DNA from: Bacteroidales bacterium
GTDB taxonomy: Bacteria; Bacteroidota; Bacteroidia; Bacteroidales; UBA932
DNA: 64,000 nucleotides
Assembly: GCA_017935505.1 (NCBI GenBank)
Contig: JAGBHM010000017.1
Coordinates: 1 to 64,000 of the forward strand
Reading direction: 5' to 3'
The notes under the pieces: generated by a model
Told to the model about the DNA's origin: nothing
Database searches by the model: none
The model's input: the letters and a program-made list of their open reading frames with translations, nothing else
In this document: piece by piece, positions 47,134 to 56,785 of the stretch
How positions within the stretch are numbered: the first letter of the stretch is position 1
How the letters are laid out: each line of letters begins with the position of its first letter
Made by a program: the position numbers and the translations under genes

Positions 47134-47157
47134 GAGTGATATTTCAAACATATAACA

Positions 47158-47191
47158 AAATAGGGAGCGGCTTTCACCGTTCCCTATTTTT
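47158..47191. terminator. Bidirectional terminator between GH20 and Ntn-hydrolase genes
   Basis: AAATAGGGAgCGG pairs with CCGtTCCCTATTT around loop ctttca, with T-run on the + strand and A-run on the other side. The genes are convergent. Confidence 0.85.
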
Positions 47192-47213
47192 TATGAGTAA
47201 AATTATCTGCAGT

Positions 47214-48425
47214 CTAGAATTTATTGTATGCTGTTTCAATCTCTTTGAAAATTTCATTATAAAGATTGTCGAAAGCCTGTTTGTTATAATCCTTGTCATT
47301 ATTCTCTTTTACAAATTTCTCTGTAATCTCAAATATTGCATCCTCTACAGGTCTCAACTGCTGCATATAACCGGTTCCCTCAGGGTTGTATATAAGATTG
47401 AAATTGAAATATTTCTCACCATTTCCACGTTTTATAGGGAATACCTTTGCTTTAAGCTCCAAAGCCATGTCACACATAAGAGAATTCTCTTTCTCTTTTC
47501 CTGTCATAAATGAAGGCTGGTTTTCACCTGCTTTTACAAATGTAGGTACAGCAACTGATACAGGAGGATAACCCAATATTGTCCACATAACTGTATTGAG
47601 TGGATTTTCACCCTCTTTAACACCTGCAATAACCATTGATGAAGCTGAAGATTTGCGTGGAATGAAATCCTGGTCTATAAACCATCCGCTACCTTTCTGA
47701 AGAAGATCATTATCCTTTACAAGATCCAAATCAAGAAGTGAGTTGTAATATGAACGTGAAACATTCTGGAAAATCCATTTTGGAGTAAATTCACCTGCAC
47801 GTCCGATATGACCTTTAAACAAACTCTCTGCAGTTGTATATCTCACATAACCCGAACCATCATTCAATTTTCCACCATATGAATGGTTTGAATATACAAG
47901 GTAACCTTGAGGAGCTATTACGGGATCATTTACATCAACTTTTTTCCAGCCATAGTTTCCTACTTCATAATAAGCTGCTCCACCATAGGCATCGATTACA
48001 CCAAAATTCCCCTCAACACCATAAGGTTTTTTGTAGCTTTTAAGCAGTTTTTCAAAATCTTCGAGAGTTTTACATTTGCCTAAAGCATCATACATAACAG
48101 CTCCCTCTCTATCCATTTGCTCAGATGGAACATCATCATAATTAAGATTATATGAAGCTGTATTCATAATTGAGAAACCAACCTCATTAGTACCGCACCA
48201 TGCTTCAGGAACCATATCAGGTGAATTTATAAGGGCTATGAAATTATATTTTGGTCCCTTTATATAATCAACTCTATTGTTATCCTCACCGGTATCTCTG
48301 TGTTTCCACATCAAAGGTCTTCCATCCGGTGTAGCCTTTCCAGTTATAATTGCAGATGTACAACAGTAAACATCTGTTGCAAATAGAATTGTAAAAATTC
48401 CGATTAAGGCGATTATTTTTCTCAT
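47214..48425 (-). CDS. Secreted Ntn-hydrolase, C45 / choloylglycine-like amidase
   Basis: 403 residues. The signal peptide (IIALIGIFTILFATDVYC) ends immediately before CTSAIITGKATPDGRPLMWKHRDTG, the N-terminal-nucleophile pattern in which cleavage exposes a catalytic Cys. C45/carcinine-hydrolase and choloylglycine-hydrolase proteins cleave linear amides such as acylated amino acids, peptides or conjugated bile acids. Further pieces are NEVGFSIMNTASYN and GNFGVIDAYGGAAYYE. Signal cleavage could activate the enzyme directly without a propeptide. Substrate is unknown; bile-salt hydrolysis is possible but not shown. Confidence 0.78.
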   Translation of the reverse strand: MRKIIALIGIFTILFATDVYCCTSAIITGKATPDGRPLMWKHRDTGEDNNRVDYIKGPKYNFIALINSPDMVPEAWCGTNEVGFSIMNTASYNLNYDDVPSEQMDREGAVMYDALGKCKTLEDFEKLLKSYKKPYGVEGNFGVIDAYGGAAYYEVGNYGWKKVDVNDPVIAPQGYLVYSNHSYGGKLNDGSGYVRYTTAESLFKGHIGRAGEFTPKWIFQNVSRSYYNSLLDLDLVKDNDLLQKGSGWFIDQDFIPRKSSASSMVIAGVKEGENPLNTVMWTILGYPPVSVAVPTFVKAGENQPSFMTGKEKENSLMCDMALELKAKVFPIKRGNGEKYFNFNLIYNPEGTGYMQQLRPVEDAIFEITEKFVKENNDKDYNKQAFDNLYNEIFKEIETAYNKF

Positions 48426-48526
48426 ATGATAATTTATTTTAGATTATTTTACAAAAATTGTCCTATACCTTTAAAGTATACACAAATCAAAAGATATTAC
48501 CTAAAATTAAATAACCCGACAGCCAT

Positions 48527-49558
48527 TTAAAACAGGGATGCTTCATCACTCCTGTACTTTGAAATTCCAAGATGCTTATATGCCAAATCTGTAACCTCCC
48601 TTCCTCGTGGAGTACGGTGTATGAATCCCTCTTTTATCAGGAAAGGCTCATATACCTCTTCGAGTGTTCCGGCATCTTCACCAACAGCTGTAGCTATTGT
48701 ACCCACACCAACAGGTCCTCCTTTAAACTTGTTTATTATAGTGGTGAGTATCTTGTTATCCATAAGATCAAGACCTCTCTTATCTATATTCAGGGCATCA
48801 AGAGCATATCTGGTTATCTCAAGATCAATTCTTCCATTACCTTTAACCTGCGCAAAATCACGTACTCTTCTCAAAAGAGCATTTGCTATCCTCGGTGTAC
48901 CTCTACTCCGGCATGCAATCTCCAATGCAGCATCAGTATCGGTCTCTATATTTAATATTGAAGCACTCCTCTGAACAATCTTTTGAAGCACTTTTGAATC
49001 ATAATATTCCAAATGGCACTGAATTCCAAAACGGGCCCTCAAAGGAGAGGTCAGCAAACCACTTCTGGTTGTGGCTCCAACCAATGTAAATGGATTTAAA
49101 GAGATCTGTACAGAACGTGCTCCAGGGCCTTTATCAATCATTATATCTATTCTGAAATCCTCCATGGCTGAGTAGAGGTACTCCTCTACAACAGGAGACA
49201 ACCTGTGTATCTCATCAATGAAAAGCACATCACCCGCCTCAAGACTCGTAAGTAGTCCGGCAAGATCACCAGGTTTATCAAGAACAGGACCGGAAGTTAT
49301 CTTCATATCCACCCCAAGCTCATTTGCTATGATATTGGCCAATGTTGTCTTTCCCAAACCTGGAGGACCATGAAACAGAACATGATCCAAAGATTCTCCT
49401 CTCATTTTTGCAGCCTTTACAAAGACTTTGAGGTTCTCAAGAATCTTATCCTGTCCGGAAAAATCCTCAAATTCCTTAGGTCTTATAACAACCTCAAGAT
49501 CCTTTTCCGAAAATTCGGAAATTTTTCTCGGATCAAAATTTTCGTTAACAATATTCAT
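48527..49558 (-). CDS. ruvB: RuvB, Holliday junction branch-migration helicase
   Basis: 343 residues. AAA+ motor that moves four-way junctions with RuvA. Walker [10 protein letters not shown], Walker [10 protein letters not shown], sensor and arginine finger [18 protein letters not shown], and the C-terminal winged helix with [17 protein letters not shown]. The ATG is placed right after a -7 box, predicting a leaderless message. Divergent from mfd across the proposed oriC. Confidence 0.97.
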   Translation of the reverse strand: MNIVNENFDPRKISEFSEKDLEVVIRPKEFEDFSGQDKILENLKVFVKAAKMRGESLDHVLFHGPPGLGKTTLANIIANELGVDMKITSGPVLDKPGDLAGLLTSLEAGDVLFIDEIHRLSPVVEEYLYSAMEDFRIDIMIDKGPGARSVQISLNPFTLVGATTRSGLLTSPLRARFGIQCHLEYYDSKVLQKIVQRSASILNIETDTDAALEIACRSRGTPRIANALLRRVRDFAQVKGNGRIDLEITRYALDALNIDKRGLDLMDNKILTTIINKFKGGPVGVGTIATAVGEDAGTLEEVYEPFLIKEGFIHRTPRGREVTDLAYKHLGISKYRSDEASLF

Positions 49559-49975
49559 AATACAAATATATAAATCTATTTTTATTTAATCTCTTGTTTT
49601 ATATTATTGTTTGTTGATATGTTGATAACTTCGAATATTAACATATATGTTTATAAATACTCTACTTTTAAACATATTTTTCAACACTATTCATGTATTT
49701 ATTAATCTATATATCAAGAGATTTAGTATAATTATAAACAAGTGTTAATAACTTTCTTTAAATATTGTCAACACAGCTGGGTTGTGGATAACTGTTGTTG
49801 GAATTTGAAGGGAAAAAATCATTTCTTTTTTTGCTTTATTCAAATCATAGGCTGTATATACAAATTGTTCAATCGTCAATCCTCTTTTTATAAAATGTTT
49901 TTAACACTGTTATCAATAAGTTTTCAACATCTTTTTTTGATTGTTGTTAAAAACTTCTTTTATTTTGCATATTAA
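49559..49975. other. Candidate chromosomal origin of replication (oriC)
   Basis: This 417-bp AT-rich gene-free region between divergent ruvB and mfd contains one exact DnaA box, TGTGGATAA (49783-49791, reverse of TTATCCACA). Near matches around it are TGTTGATAA (49620-49628), TTTTCAACA (49678-49686), TGTTAATAA (49743-49751), TTGTCAACA (49765-49773), TTATCAATA (49910-49918) and TTTTCAACA (49921-49929). The AT-rich stretches could be unwinding elements. All genes from 49976 to the window end point away from it. The proposal rests on this cluster and orientation; no dnaA gene is here. Confidence 0.6.
49563..49570 (-). promoter_or_regulatory. -7 box for ruvB with predicted leaderless start
   Basis: TATATTTG on the minus strand, exact match, ends four bases before the ruvB ATG at 49558, the same spacing as for tadA and coaX. 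Confidence 0.55.
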
Positions 49976-52900
49976 ATGGACGGATTTGAATTTCAAAAAA
50001 TATTTTCATCACAAAAGCCTCAAAAAGAGCTTGTTGATTTCTTAAAAACTGATAACGGCAAAAAAATACTCCTGAATGGATTGTATGCCTCCTCAAAAGT
50101 GTATGCCTTTGCAGATGCAGTTGCATCACTTAACAAAGGTATCCATATTGTAGTGATGAACAATAAGGATGAAGCCCAATTTTTTTCGAATGACCTTTAT
50201 AATATATTAGGGGAGGAGTATACCTATTATTTTCCAACCTCCTCACACTATGTATCAAAAATCAGCACTTCAAAAAATTCGTCACAAAAAGTTCAGAGGA
50301 GTGCTGCTATAAATGCTTTGGAGAGTTTTAATAAGGGAATATTTGATAAAAAATTTATAGTTCTTGTAACATATCCCGGTGCTGTCCATGAAAAGATAAT
50401 AAACAAAAAGAAGCTCTCCGACAGTATTCTTGGAATATCTGTAAATGATACACTTTCACATGAGTTTATAAAGGAGACACTCCTTGCATGCAATTTTGAA
50501 AAGGTTGATTTTGTAAGCGAACCAGGCCAATTTGCATTGAGGGGAGGAATAATAGATGTCTTCTCTTTTTCTGATGACAAGCCATACAGAATAGATTTTT
50601 TTGGAAACAATATAGAGAGTATAAAACACTTTGATATAAATACCCAACGTTCTATAGACAATATAGATCATATCGACATCTTTCCAAATATTTATGAGGG
50701 TGATGAGTTTGAGGAGCAGGATAAGGTTTCGGTTTTTGAATTTGTTGAAAAGGAGTGTTTTGTATGGATAGACAAATATATAAATGTATCGACCGATGAA
50801 TTCAAGGAGAGGATGGCCGAGGCGGAGAGATTCAAGAATATCTATTTCGAAGATCCGGCAAAAGGTATAACAGAAGGCAGGTCAAACAATTATCGTGAGA
50901 TAAAGTACAATACATCGCTGCAGCCATCTTTTAACAAGAATTTTGATCTCCTTCTGAATGATATAAAAGATAAAATATATATCGGATACAAGGTGTTCAT
51001 AAGCAGTGACAATCCAAAACAGCTCGAACGCCTCAGGAATATATTTACACACAATAGTGGTGAATCTTCTGGAAGAATCAATCTTTTTGAGGATATAAAC
51101 CATTCGGTCCATGGAGGATTTATAGACAATAATACAAAAATATGTCTCTATACAGACCATCAGATCTTCGACAGATACCATAGGGTGAAGATAAAGAGGG
51201 AGGTTCCAGTAAGCGAAAGGCTTACAATAAATGAACTGAACTCTTTCCAGATAGGTGACTATGTTGTCCATATAGATCATGGTGTGGGAGTGTTCGGAGG
51301 ACTTGTAAAGACAAATATCAACGGAAAGGTTCAAGAGGCTATAAAACTCATATATAAAGATAATGATGTGATATTTGTATCGATACATGGAATACACAGA
51401 ATATCGCGTTATAAATCAAAAGATGGAACCCCTCCAAAAATATATAAACTTGGTACAGGTGCTTGGGAAAAACTCAAGAATACAACAAAAACCAAAGTAA
51501 AGGATATTGCAAAAGATCTGATAAAACTCTATGCGGAGAGGCGTCAGGCGAAGGGTTTTGCATTTTCCCACGACAGTTATCTGCAGCATGAGCTGGAGGC
51601 TTCATTCATATATGAAGATACACCAGACCAGCTGAAGGCAACAAAGGCTGTGAAGGAGGATATGGAGAAGGAGTATCCTATGGATAGGCTTATATGTGGT
51701 GATGTTGGTTTTGGCAAGACAGAAATTGCTGTAAGGGCTGCCTTCAAGGCTGTGGCCGACAGCAAACAGGTTGCTCTGCTTGTCCCTACAACAATACTTG
51801 CTCTGCAGCATTACAAGACATTCAAGGGGAGATTGAGAGATTTCCCATGTAATATAGAGTATATAAGCAGGCTTAAAACAGCAAAGGAGATAAAATCAAT
51901 TGCAGAGAGGCTGAAGGAGGGTAAAATTGATATAATAATAGGTACCCACAGATTGTTGAACAAGGAGATCTCTTTTAAAGACCTTGGTCTGCTTATAATA
52001 GATGAGGAACAGAAATTTGGTGTTGCTGCAAAAGAGAAGCTGCGTCAGTTGAAATTGTCTGTAGATACACTCACTCTTACCGCTACACCTATTCCGCGTA
52101 CTCTCCAGTTCTCTCTTCTTGGAGCCAGGGATCTCTCAATAATCAACACGCCACCTCCAAACAGGCTTCCTGTACAGACAGAGATTATAGATTTCAACGA
52201 AGAGTTCATACGGGATATAATAAACTTTGAAGTGGAGCGTGGGGGACAGGTCTATTTTGTTCACAATAAGGTTGAGGATATACTGGCAGTTGAGGATATT
52301 ATAAAAAGGATGTGTCCGGGTATAAAAACATGTGTGGGACATGGACAGATGGAGCCGAAGGAGCTGGAGGGCATTGTACTCGATTTTATGGCCGGCGACT
52401 ATGATGTTCTTGTAGCCACTACAATTGTTGAGAATGGTATAGATGTTCCTAATGCAAATACAATAATAATTAATCAGGCCCAGAATTTTGGTCTGAGCGA
52501 TCTGCATCAGCTAAGGGGAAGAGTTGGCCGTTCAAATATAAAGGCCTTCTGCTATCTTATAGTTCCTCCTATGGTATCAATTTCAGATGATGCAAGGAGG
52601 AGATTGAGGGCTATTGAGGCCTTTTCAGACCTTGGCAGCGGTTTTAATATTGCAATGCAGGATCTGGATATAAGGGGTGCAGGAAACCTGTTGGGTGGCG
52701 AACAGAGCGGCTTTATTGCAGATATGGGATTTGAAACATACCAGAGGATACTCTCTGAGGCGTTTATGGAGATAAAACAGGAGGAGTATGCCAAAGCAGA
52801 AAATTCTGACAAACCTGAAAAGGATTTGAGAATTAAGGAGATAAGAAAAGGTCAGACAAATAGTTCGGCATATATGGATACAATGAAGAGAGAGGAGGTT

Positions 52901-53371
52901 TTCATAACAGACTGCTCTATAGATACCGACCTTGAACTACTTATTCCTGATACCTACATTCCTCAGATTTCGGAAAAGATAAGGCTTTACAAAGAACTGG
53001 ATGCCATGACAAACGAAGATCAGCTTAATAGATTCATAGAGGGATTAAGAGATAGATTTGGAGAGTTGCCGGCCCAGCTTGAGCAGTTGACTTATGTTGT
53101 AAGGTTGAGGTGGACAGCCATTAAATTGGGATTTGAAAGAATTGTCATAAAAAATGGTATAATGCTTGCCTATTTTGTGAATAACCAAAACTCCCCATAT
53201 TACAAAACAGAGCTGTTCTCCAATATTTTAGGTTATATAAATCACAATCCTCAAAGAACAAGGATAAAAGAACAGAATAACAAATTATTATTGAGGGTTA
53301 TGGGCGTTGAGAGTATGGAGATGGCTTATAATATTGTAAGTCAAATGAAAAAAGCGGTATTCAATTGTTAA
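49976..53371 (+). CDS. mfd: Mfd, transcription-repair coupling factor
   Basis: 1131 residues. Removes stalled RNA polymerase at DNA damage and recruits UvrA. N-terminal UvrB-like module (about 1-300), RNA-polymerase-interaction domain (DYVVHIDHGVGVFGG, about 425-500), RecG-like motor with Walker A CGDVGFGKTEIAVRAAF, the helicase box IIDEEQKFGVAAKEKLR and LTATPIPRTLQF, and the C-terminal TRCF domain. Its length matches the family. The start lies eight bases after a TATTTTG that is one base short of the -7 consensus. Confidence 0.96.
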   Translation: MDGFEFQKIFSSQKPQKELVDFLKTDNGKKILLNGLYASSKVYAFADAVASLNKGIHIVVMNNKDEAQFFSNDLYNILGEEYTYYFPTSSHYVSKISTSKNSSQKVQRSAAINALESFNKGIFDKKFIVLVTYPGAVHEKIINKKKLSDSILGISVNDTLSHEFIKETLLACNFEKVDFVSEPGQFALRGGIIDVFSFSDDKPYRIDFFGNNIESIKHFDINTQRSIDNIDHIDIFPNIYEGDEFEEQDKVSVFEFVEKECFVWIDKYINVSTDEFKERMAEAERFKNIYFEDPAKGITEGRSNNYREIKYNTSLQPSFNKNFDLLLNDIKDKIYIGYKVFISSDNPKQLERLRNIFTHNSGESSGRINLFEDINHSVHGGFIDNNTKICLYTDHQIFDRYHRVKIKREVPVSERLTINELNSFQIGDYVVHIDHGVGVFGGLVKTNINGKVQEAIKLIYKDNDVIFVSIHGIHRISRYKSKDGTPPKIYKLGTGAWEKLKNTTKTKVKDIAKDLIKLYAERRQAKGFAFSHDSYLQHELEASFIYEDTPDQLKATKAVKEDMEKEYPMDRLICGDVGFGKTEIAVRAAFKAVADSKQVALLVPTTILALQHYKTFKGRLRDFPCNIEYISRLKTAKEIKSIAERLKEGKIDIIIGTHRLLNKEISFKDLGLLIIDEEQKFGVAAKEKLRQLKLSVDTLTLTATPIPRTLQFSLLGARDLSIINTPPPNRLPVQTEIIDFNEEFIRDIINFEVERGGQVYFVHNKVEDILAVEDIIKRMCPGIKTCVGHGQMEPKELEGIVLDFMAGDYDVLVATTIVENGIDVPNANTIIINQAQNFGLSDLHQLRGRVGRSNIKAFCYLIVPPMVSISDDARRRLRAIEAFSDLGSGFNIAMQDLDIRGAGNLLGGEQSGFIADMGFETYQRILSEAFMEIKQEEYAKAENSDKPEKDLRIKEIRKGQTNSSAYMDTMKREEVFITDCSIDTDLELLIPDTYIPQISEKIRLYKELDAMTNEDQLNRFIEGLRDRFGELPAQLEQLTYVVRLRWTAIKLGFERIVIKNGIMLAYFVNNQNSPYYKTELFSNILGYINHNPQRTRIKEQNNKLLLRVMGVESMEMAYNIVSQMKKAVFNC

Positions 53372-53381
53372 TAAAATAATT

Positions 53382-53389
53382 TATCTTTG
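53382..53389 (+). promoter_or_regulatory. -7 box for coaX with predicted leaderless start
   Basis: TATCTTTG, exact match, with four bases to the proposed GTG start at 53394. The mfd stop lies 10 bases before the box, so it may be an internal promoter of the mfd-coaX-... cluster. Confidence 0.55.
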
Positions 53390-53393
53390 CATC

Positions 53394-54122
53394 GTGATAA
53401 ATTTTTTGATAGACCTGGGAAATTCAAATTGCAAAGTTGCTTTTGAAGAGAAAGGCGTTCTCACTGAGATACATAGAAGTAGTCAGGGTGAGGATGTCCG
53501 TTCGTTTGTCTTGTCCTTTTTGGAGGAAAAATCTGTAGATGTAATTGTCTTTTCAAATGTAAGGGAGGATGATCCGGAGCTGAATGAGGCATTATCATCA
53601 AGGTGCAGACGTCTTATAGTTCTCGACTCATCAACAGAACTTCCAATAAATCTTGATTACCAGTTTCCGGCAAAAGGACTTGGATCCGACAGAATAGCTG
53701 GAGCACTGGCTGTTGCAACACTCTTTCCAGGAAAGGATTGCATAAAATTTGATTTTGGAACAGCCCTTACTGTAGATTTTATAAATAAAAAAGGTGTTTT
53801 TCTTGGAGGAAATATTTCACTTGGTCTAACTAGCAGATTTAGAGCACTTAACCAATTTACAAAAAGATTACCTTTTATAAAACCGGTAGAAAATATACCT
53901 CAATTTGGGGTGGATACACACGGTGCAATGACGGCCGGAGTTGTTTTCGGTCTGAAATTTGAAGTAGAAGGTTATATTAACCAATATCCTGATCATACGA
54001 TAGTTTTTACGGGAGGAGATGCATTTTATTTTGCAGAAAAAATGAAAAGTGCCATCTTTGTTACCCCTAATTTAGTTTTGATGGGTTTGGCTCAAATAGC
54101 GGATTATTATGTTGAAAAATAG
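53394..54122 (+). CDS. coaX: CoaX, type III pantothenate kinase
   Basis: 242 residues. Phosphorylates pantothenate as the first step of CoA synthesis. The actin-like fold shows the phosphate-1 loop IDLGNSNCKVAFE, the pantothenate-site GLGSDRIAGAL, and the FDFGTALTVDFI motif. Translation appears to begin at a GTG (53394), since no ATG lies close by. The last 14 bases overlap the OMP gene's ATG. Confidence 0.94.
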   Translation: MINFLIDLGNSNCKVAFEEKGVLTEIHRSSQGEDVRSFVLSFLEEKSVDVIVFSNVREDDPELNEALSSRCRRLIVLDSSTELPINLDYQFPAKGLGSDRIAGALAVATLFPGKDCIKFDFGTALTVDFINKKGVFLGGNISLGLTSRFRALNQFTKRLPFIKPVENIPQFGVDTHGAMTAGVVFGLKFEVEGYINQYPDHTIVFTGGDAFYFAEKMKSAIFVTPNLVLMGLAQIADYYVEK

Positions 54123-55422
54123 AACAAATAGTTACCTGATAATTCTCATGACATTATTGTTCTTGAGTAACACTTTGAATATCAGTGCTCAAGAAACAGA
54201 TGCCCTGGGTACTTACACTCCTTATTCATTGTATGGAATAGGTGAAATATCCAAACAGGGAACAGCTATGAACAGGGCTATGGGTGGTATTGGAACAGGT
54301 TTGAGGGACAACCGTTTCATAAATTATATGAATCCTGCATCCATAACAGAGAGGGATACCTTGTCTTTCATGCTTGATTTTGGTGTGGATATGAAGAATT
54401 TCTACAATTCCGACGGCAAAAGCAGTTCTGCATACAATACATTCAATATGCACAACTTTGTCTTCACAGCTCCGATATACAAAAAATCGGCACTTATTGT
54501 AGGAATAACTCCGTACAGCAATATCGGATATAAGTTTGAATCAACCGAGAACGATCCTTATCTCGTATCCAAATATGGAGATATAAGATATCAAAAATAT
54601 GGAGAGGGAAGCGTGAACCAGTTCTTTTTGGGAGCTGCAATGAACATTACAAAGAATATATCGGTAGGTGCTGAGTATATATATTATTTTGGAGCACTCG
54701 ACAGATACAGCAATGTACTCTTCACAACAGACGGAAGTATGCGTTCTCTTGAAACAGGATTTGATTATGCTCTCGGATCCTCATCGGGAAGGGTTGGTGC
54801 CCAGTATTTCGGTAATTTGAACAAAGAGAAGGGCGTAACCCTGACATTGGGTGCAACTTACAGGTTTGCTACAAAGCTCAAGGGTGACTATACGAGATTT
54901 GCCTATGCAAAGGGTGCTGTTACAGATACAGTGATGCATGTGGAGAAGGATGATTATCAGGTGAGGATTCCTGAGGAGATAGCTGTAGGATTTTCGGTGA
55001 AGAAGAAGGATAAATGGCTGTTCGGTGCTGATTACTCAAGGCAGGACTGGTCTGGAGAGAAGTTTGAGACAGTCTCTTCTGATTTTGATTGTGAGCCGGT
55101 TACCTCAAGTTACTATAAAGTTGGATTTGAGTTCATTCCTAACAAGTATGACATCAGATATTATATGAAGAGGGTAACCTACAGAATAGGTGCATATTAT
55201 GAGCAGTCATACCTTAAAGTGGGAGGAAAGCAGATAAATGCAGCCGGTGTTACTGTCGGAATGTCGTTGCCTATATATAGAATGTACAATGCAGTGAATA
55301 TTGCAGTTGATTTTGGACAGAGAGGTTCTACAAAGAACAATCTGGTGAGGGAGAGATATGTACAGTTGCTGTTGAATATAAGCCTGCACGACATATGGTT
55401 TGTAAAACACAGATATCAATAG
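54109..55422 (+). CDS. Outer-membrane beta-barrel protein (OmpP1/FadL-like)
   Basis: 437 residues with a signal peptide (YLIILMTLLFLSNTLNISA). The mature protein has alternating amphipathic beta strands and ends in an aromatic residue-rich segment (SLHDIWFVKHRYQ). The N-terminal LGTYTPYSLYGIGEISKQGT and the MGGIGTGLRD pattern resemble the uncharacterised outer-membrane proteins found after coaX in Bacteroides. The substrate, if a transporter, is unknown. It overlaps coaX by 14 nt and is 39 nt before the TPR gene. Confidence 0.75.
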   Translation: MLKNRTNSYLIILMTLLFLSNTLNISAQETDALGTYTPYSLYGIGEISKQGTAMNRAMGGIGTGLRDNRFINYMNPASITERDTLSFMLDFGVDMKNFYNSDGKSSSAYNTFNMHNFVFTAPIYKKSALIVGITPYSNIGYKFESTENDPYLVSKYGDIRYQKYGEGSVNQFFLGAAMNITKNISVGAEYIYYFGALDRYSNVLFTTDGSMRSLETGFDYALGSSSGRVGAQYFGNLNKEKGVTLTLGATYRFATKLKGDYTRFAYAKGAVTDTVMHVEKDDYQVRIPEEIAVGFSVKKKDKWLFGADYSRQDWSGEKFETVSSDFDCEPVTSSYYKVGFEFIPNKYDIRYYMKRVTYRIGAYYEQSYLKVGGKQINAAGVTVGMSLPIYRMYNAVNIAVDFGQRGSTKNNLVRERYVQLLLNISLHDIWFVKHRYQ

Positions 55423-55461
55423 AAAATATAATAAAAACTTAAATTCAGAATACTTATTATT

Positions 55462-56784
55462 ATGAAAACAATTCGCATTTTGTTAGTAATGGCAGCAGCT
55501 ATGCTCGTGGGTTCAGTATCTGCTTTTTCACAAGGTAGATTTGGTCCAGACAGCGCTAATTGTGTAAACTCTCTGAACTTCTACAGAGATTACCTGAAAC
55601 AGAACAATATTTCAGAGGCAGCTCCTCTATGGCAGCAGGCTATGAAATCATGTCCTGAGAAAGTGAGCCAGAACATGTACATTGAGGGTGCCAGAATTTT
55701 GAAATATATGATCAACAAATACAAAGCTGATCCTGCACGCAAACAGGCTTTGGTTGATTCTCTTATGATGGTATATGATAGAAGGGCAAACTTGTTCCCT
55801 AAATATCGCCAGAGAGCATTGGAGAATAAAGTATTTGATATGATGACCTATTTTGCAGAGGATGACAAGAGCGTATTTGACGAGAATGCAAAAGTTATTG
55901 CACTTTCGGGCGCGAATGTAAATCCAGATCTGCTTGTAATGCAGATGAACCGTGCAAAGGCTCTTTATGAGGCAAAGAAAATTGATGATGAGACTGTTTT
56001 GAACACTTACTCAGAGCTGTTCCCTAAATTGGAGGCTATTGTAAAGGCTAACCCTTCTGATGAGAACAAAGTTAAACAGGGTGCTTTTGAGAATGCATTC
56101 ATCCTTAGTGGTGTTGCAAATTGCGAGAACTTGGTTAAAGTATTCTCTCCACGTTTTGAGGCTAACCCTACAGATGTAACTTTGGTAAAATCAATCGCAG
56201 GTCTTTTGTCAAGCAACGGTTGTGTTAATACAGAGTTGTTCTTGAACTCAGTTGTAAAATTGCACGAGTTGGAGCCTTCATTCAGCTCAGCACGTCTTCT
56301 TTACCAGTTGCATTCAAGCAAAGACCAGAACGAGGAGGCACTTGCTTATTTGCAGCAGGCTATCGATAATGAGGAGTCAAATGCAACTGATGATGCAGCT
56401 ATGTTGTTGGAGATGGCTACATTCCAGTTCAAGAAAATGAACCAGTATGGCAAAGCTGTACAGAAAGCAAAAGAGGCTATTGAGAAAGATGCTTCTGTTG
56501 CCGGTAAAGCAAACCTTCTTATCGGAACAATCTGGTATCAGGTTAAATGTGGTGGAAACGAGATGGAGCAGAGAGCAAAATTCTGGGTAGCTACAGACTA
56601 TTTGCAGAAAGCAAAAAATGCAGATCCTGCATTGGCAGCTGAGGCTGATGAGCTTATCCGCACATGCCGTGTATACTTCCCTACTACAGAGGATGCCTTC
56701 ATGTATGATCTTCAGGATGGTCAGTCATTCTCAGTTTCTTGTGGCGGTATGAGCGCAACCACAACAGTAAGAACCAACAAATAG
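55462..56784 (+). CDS. Secreted TPR-repeat protein
   Basis: 440 residues with a Sec signal peptide (ILLVMAAAMLVGSVSAFS). The remainder is helical, with TPR-like repeats such as EEALAYLQQAIDNEE and YGKAVQKAKEAIEKDASVAG, so a periplasmic scaffold or adaptor role is likely. It sits between the outer-membrane protein and lptC, suggesting envelope biogenesis. LptC starts one nucleotide after its stop. The partner is unknown. Confidence 0.83.
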   Translation: MKTIRILLVMAAAMLVGSVSAFSQGRFGPDSANCVNSLNFYRDYLKQNNISEAAPLWQQAMKSCPEKVSQNMYIEGARILKYMINKYKADPARKQALVDSLMMVYDRRANLFPKYRQRALENKVFDMMTYFAEDDKSVFDENAKVIALSGANVNPDLLVMQMNRAKALYEAKKIDDETVLNTYSELFPKLEAIVKANPSDENKVKQGAFENAFILSGVANCENLVKVFSPRFEANPTDVTLVKSIAGLLSSNGCVNTELFLNSVVKLHELEPSFSSARLLYQLHSSKDQNEEALAYLQQAIDNEESNATDDAAMLLEMATFQFKKMNQYGKAVQKAKEAIEKDASVAGKANLLIGTIWYQVKCGGNEMEQRAKFWVATDYLQKAKNADPALAAEADELIRTCRVYFPTTEDAFMYDLQDGQSFSVSCGGMSATTTVRTNK

Positions 56785-56785
56785 T

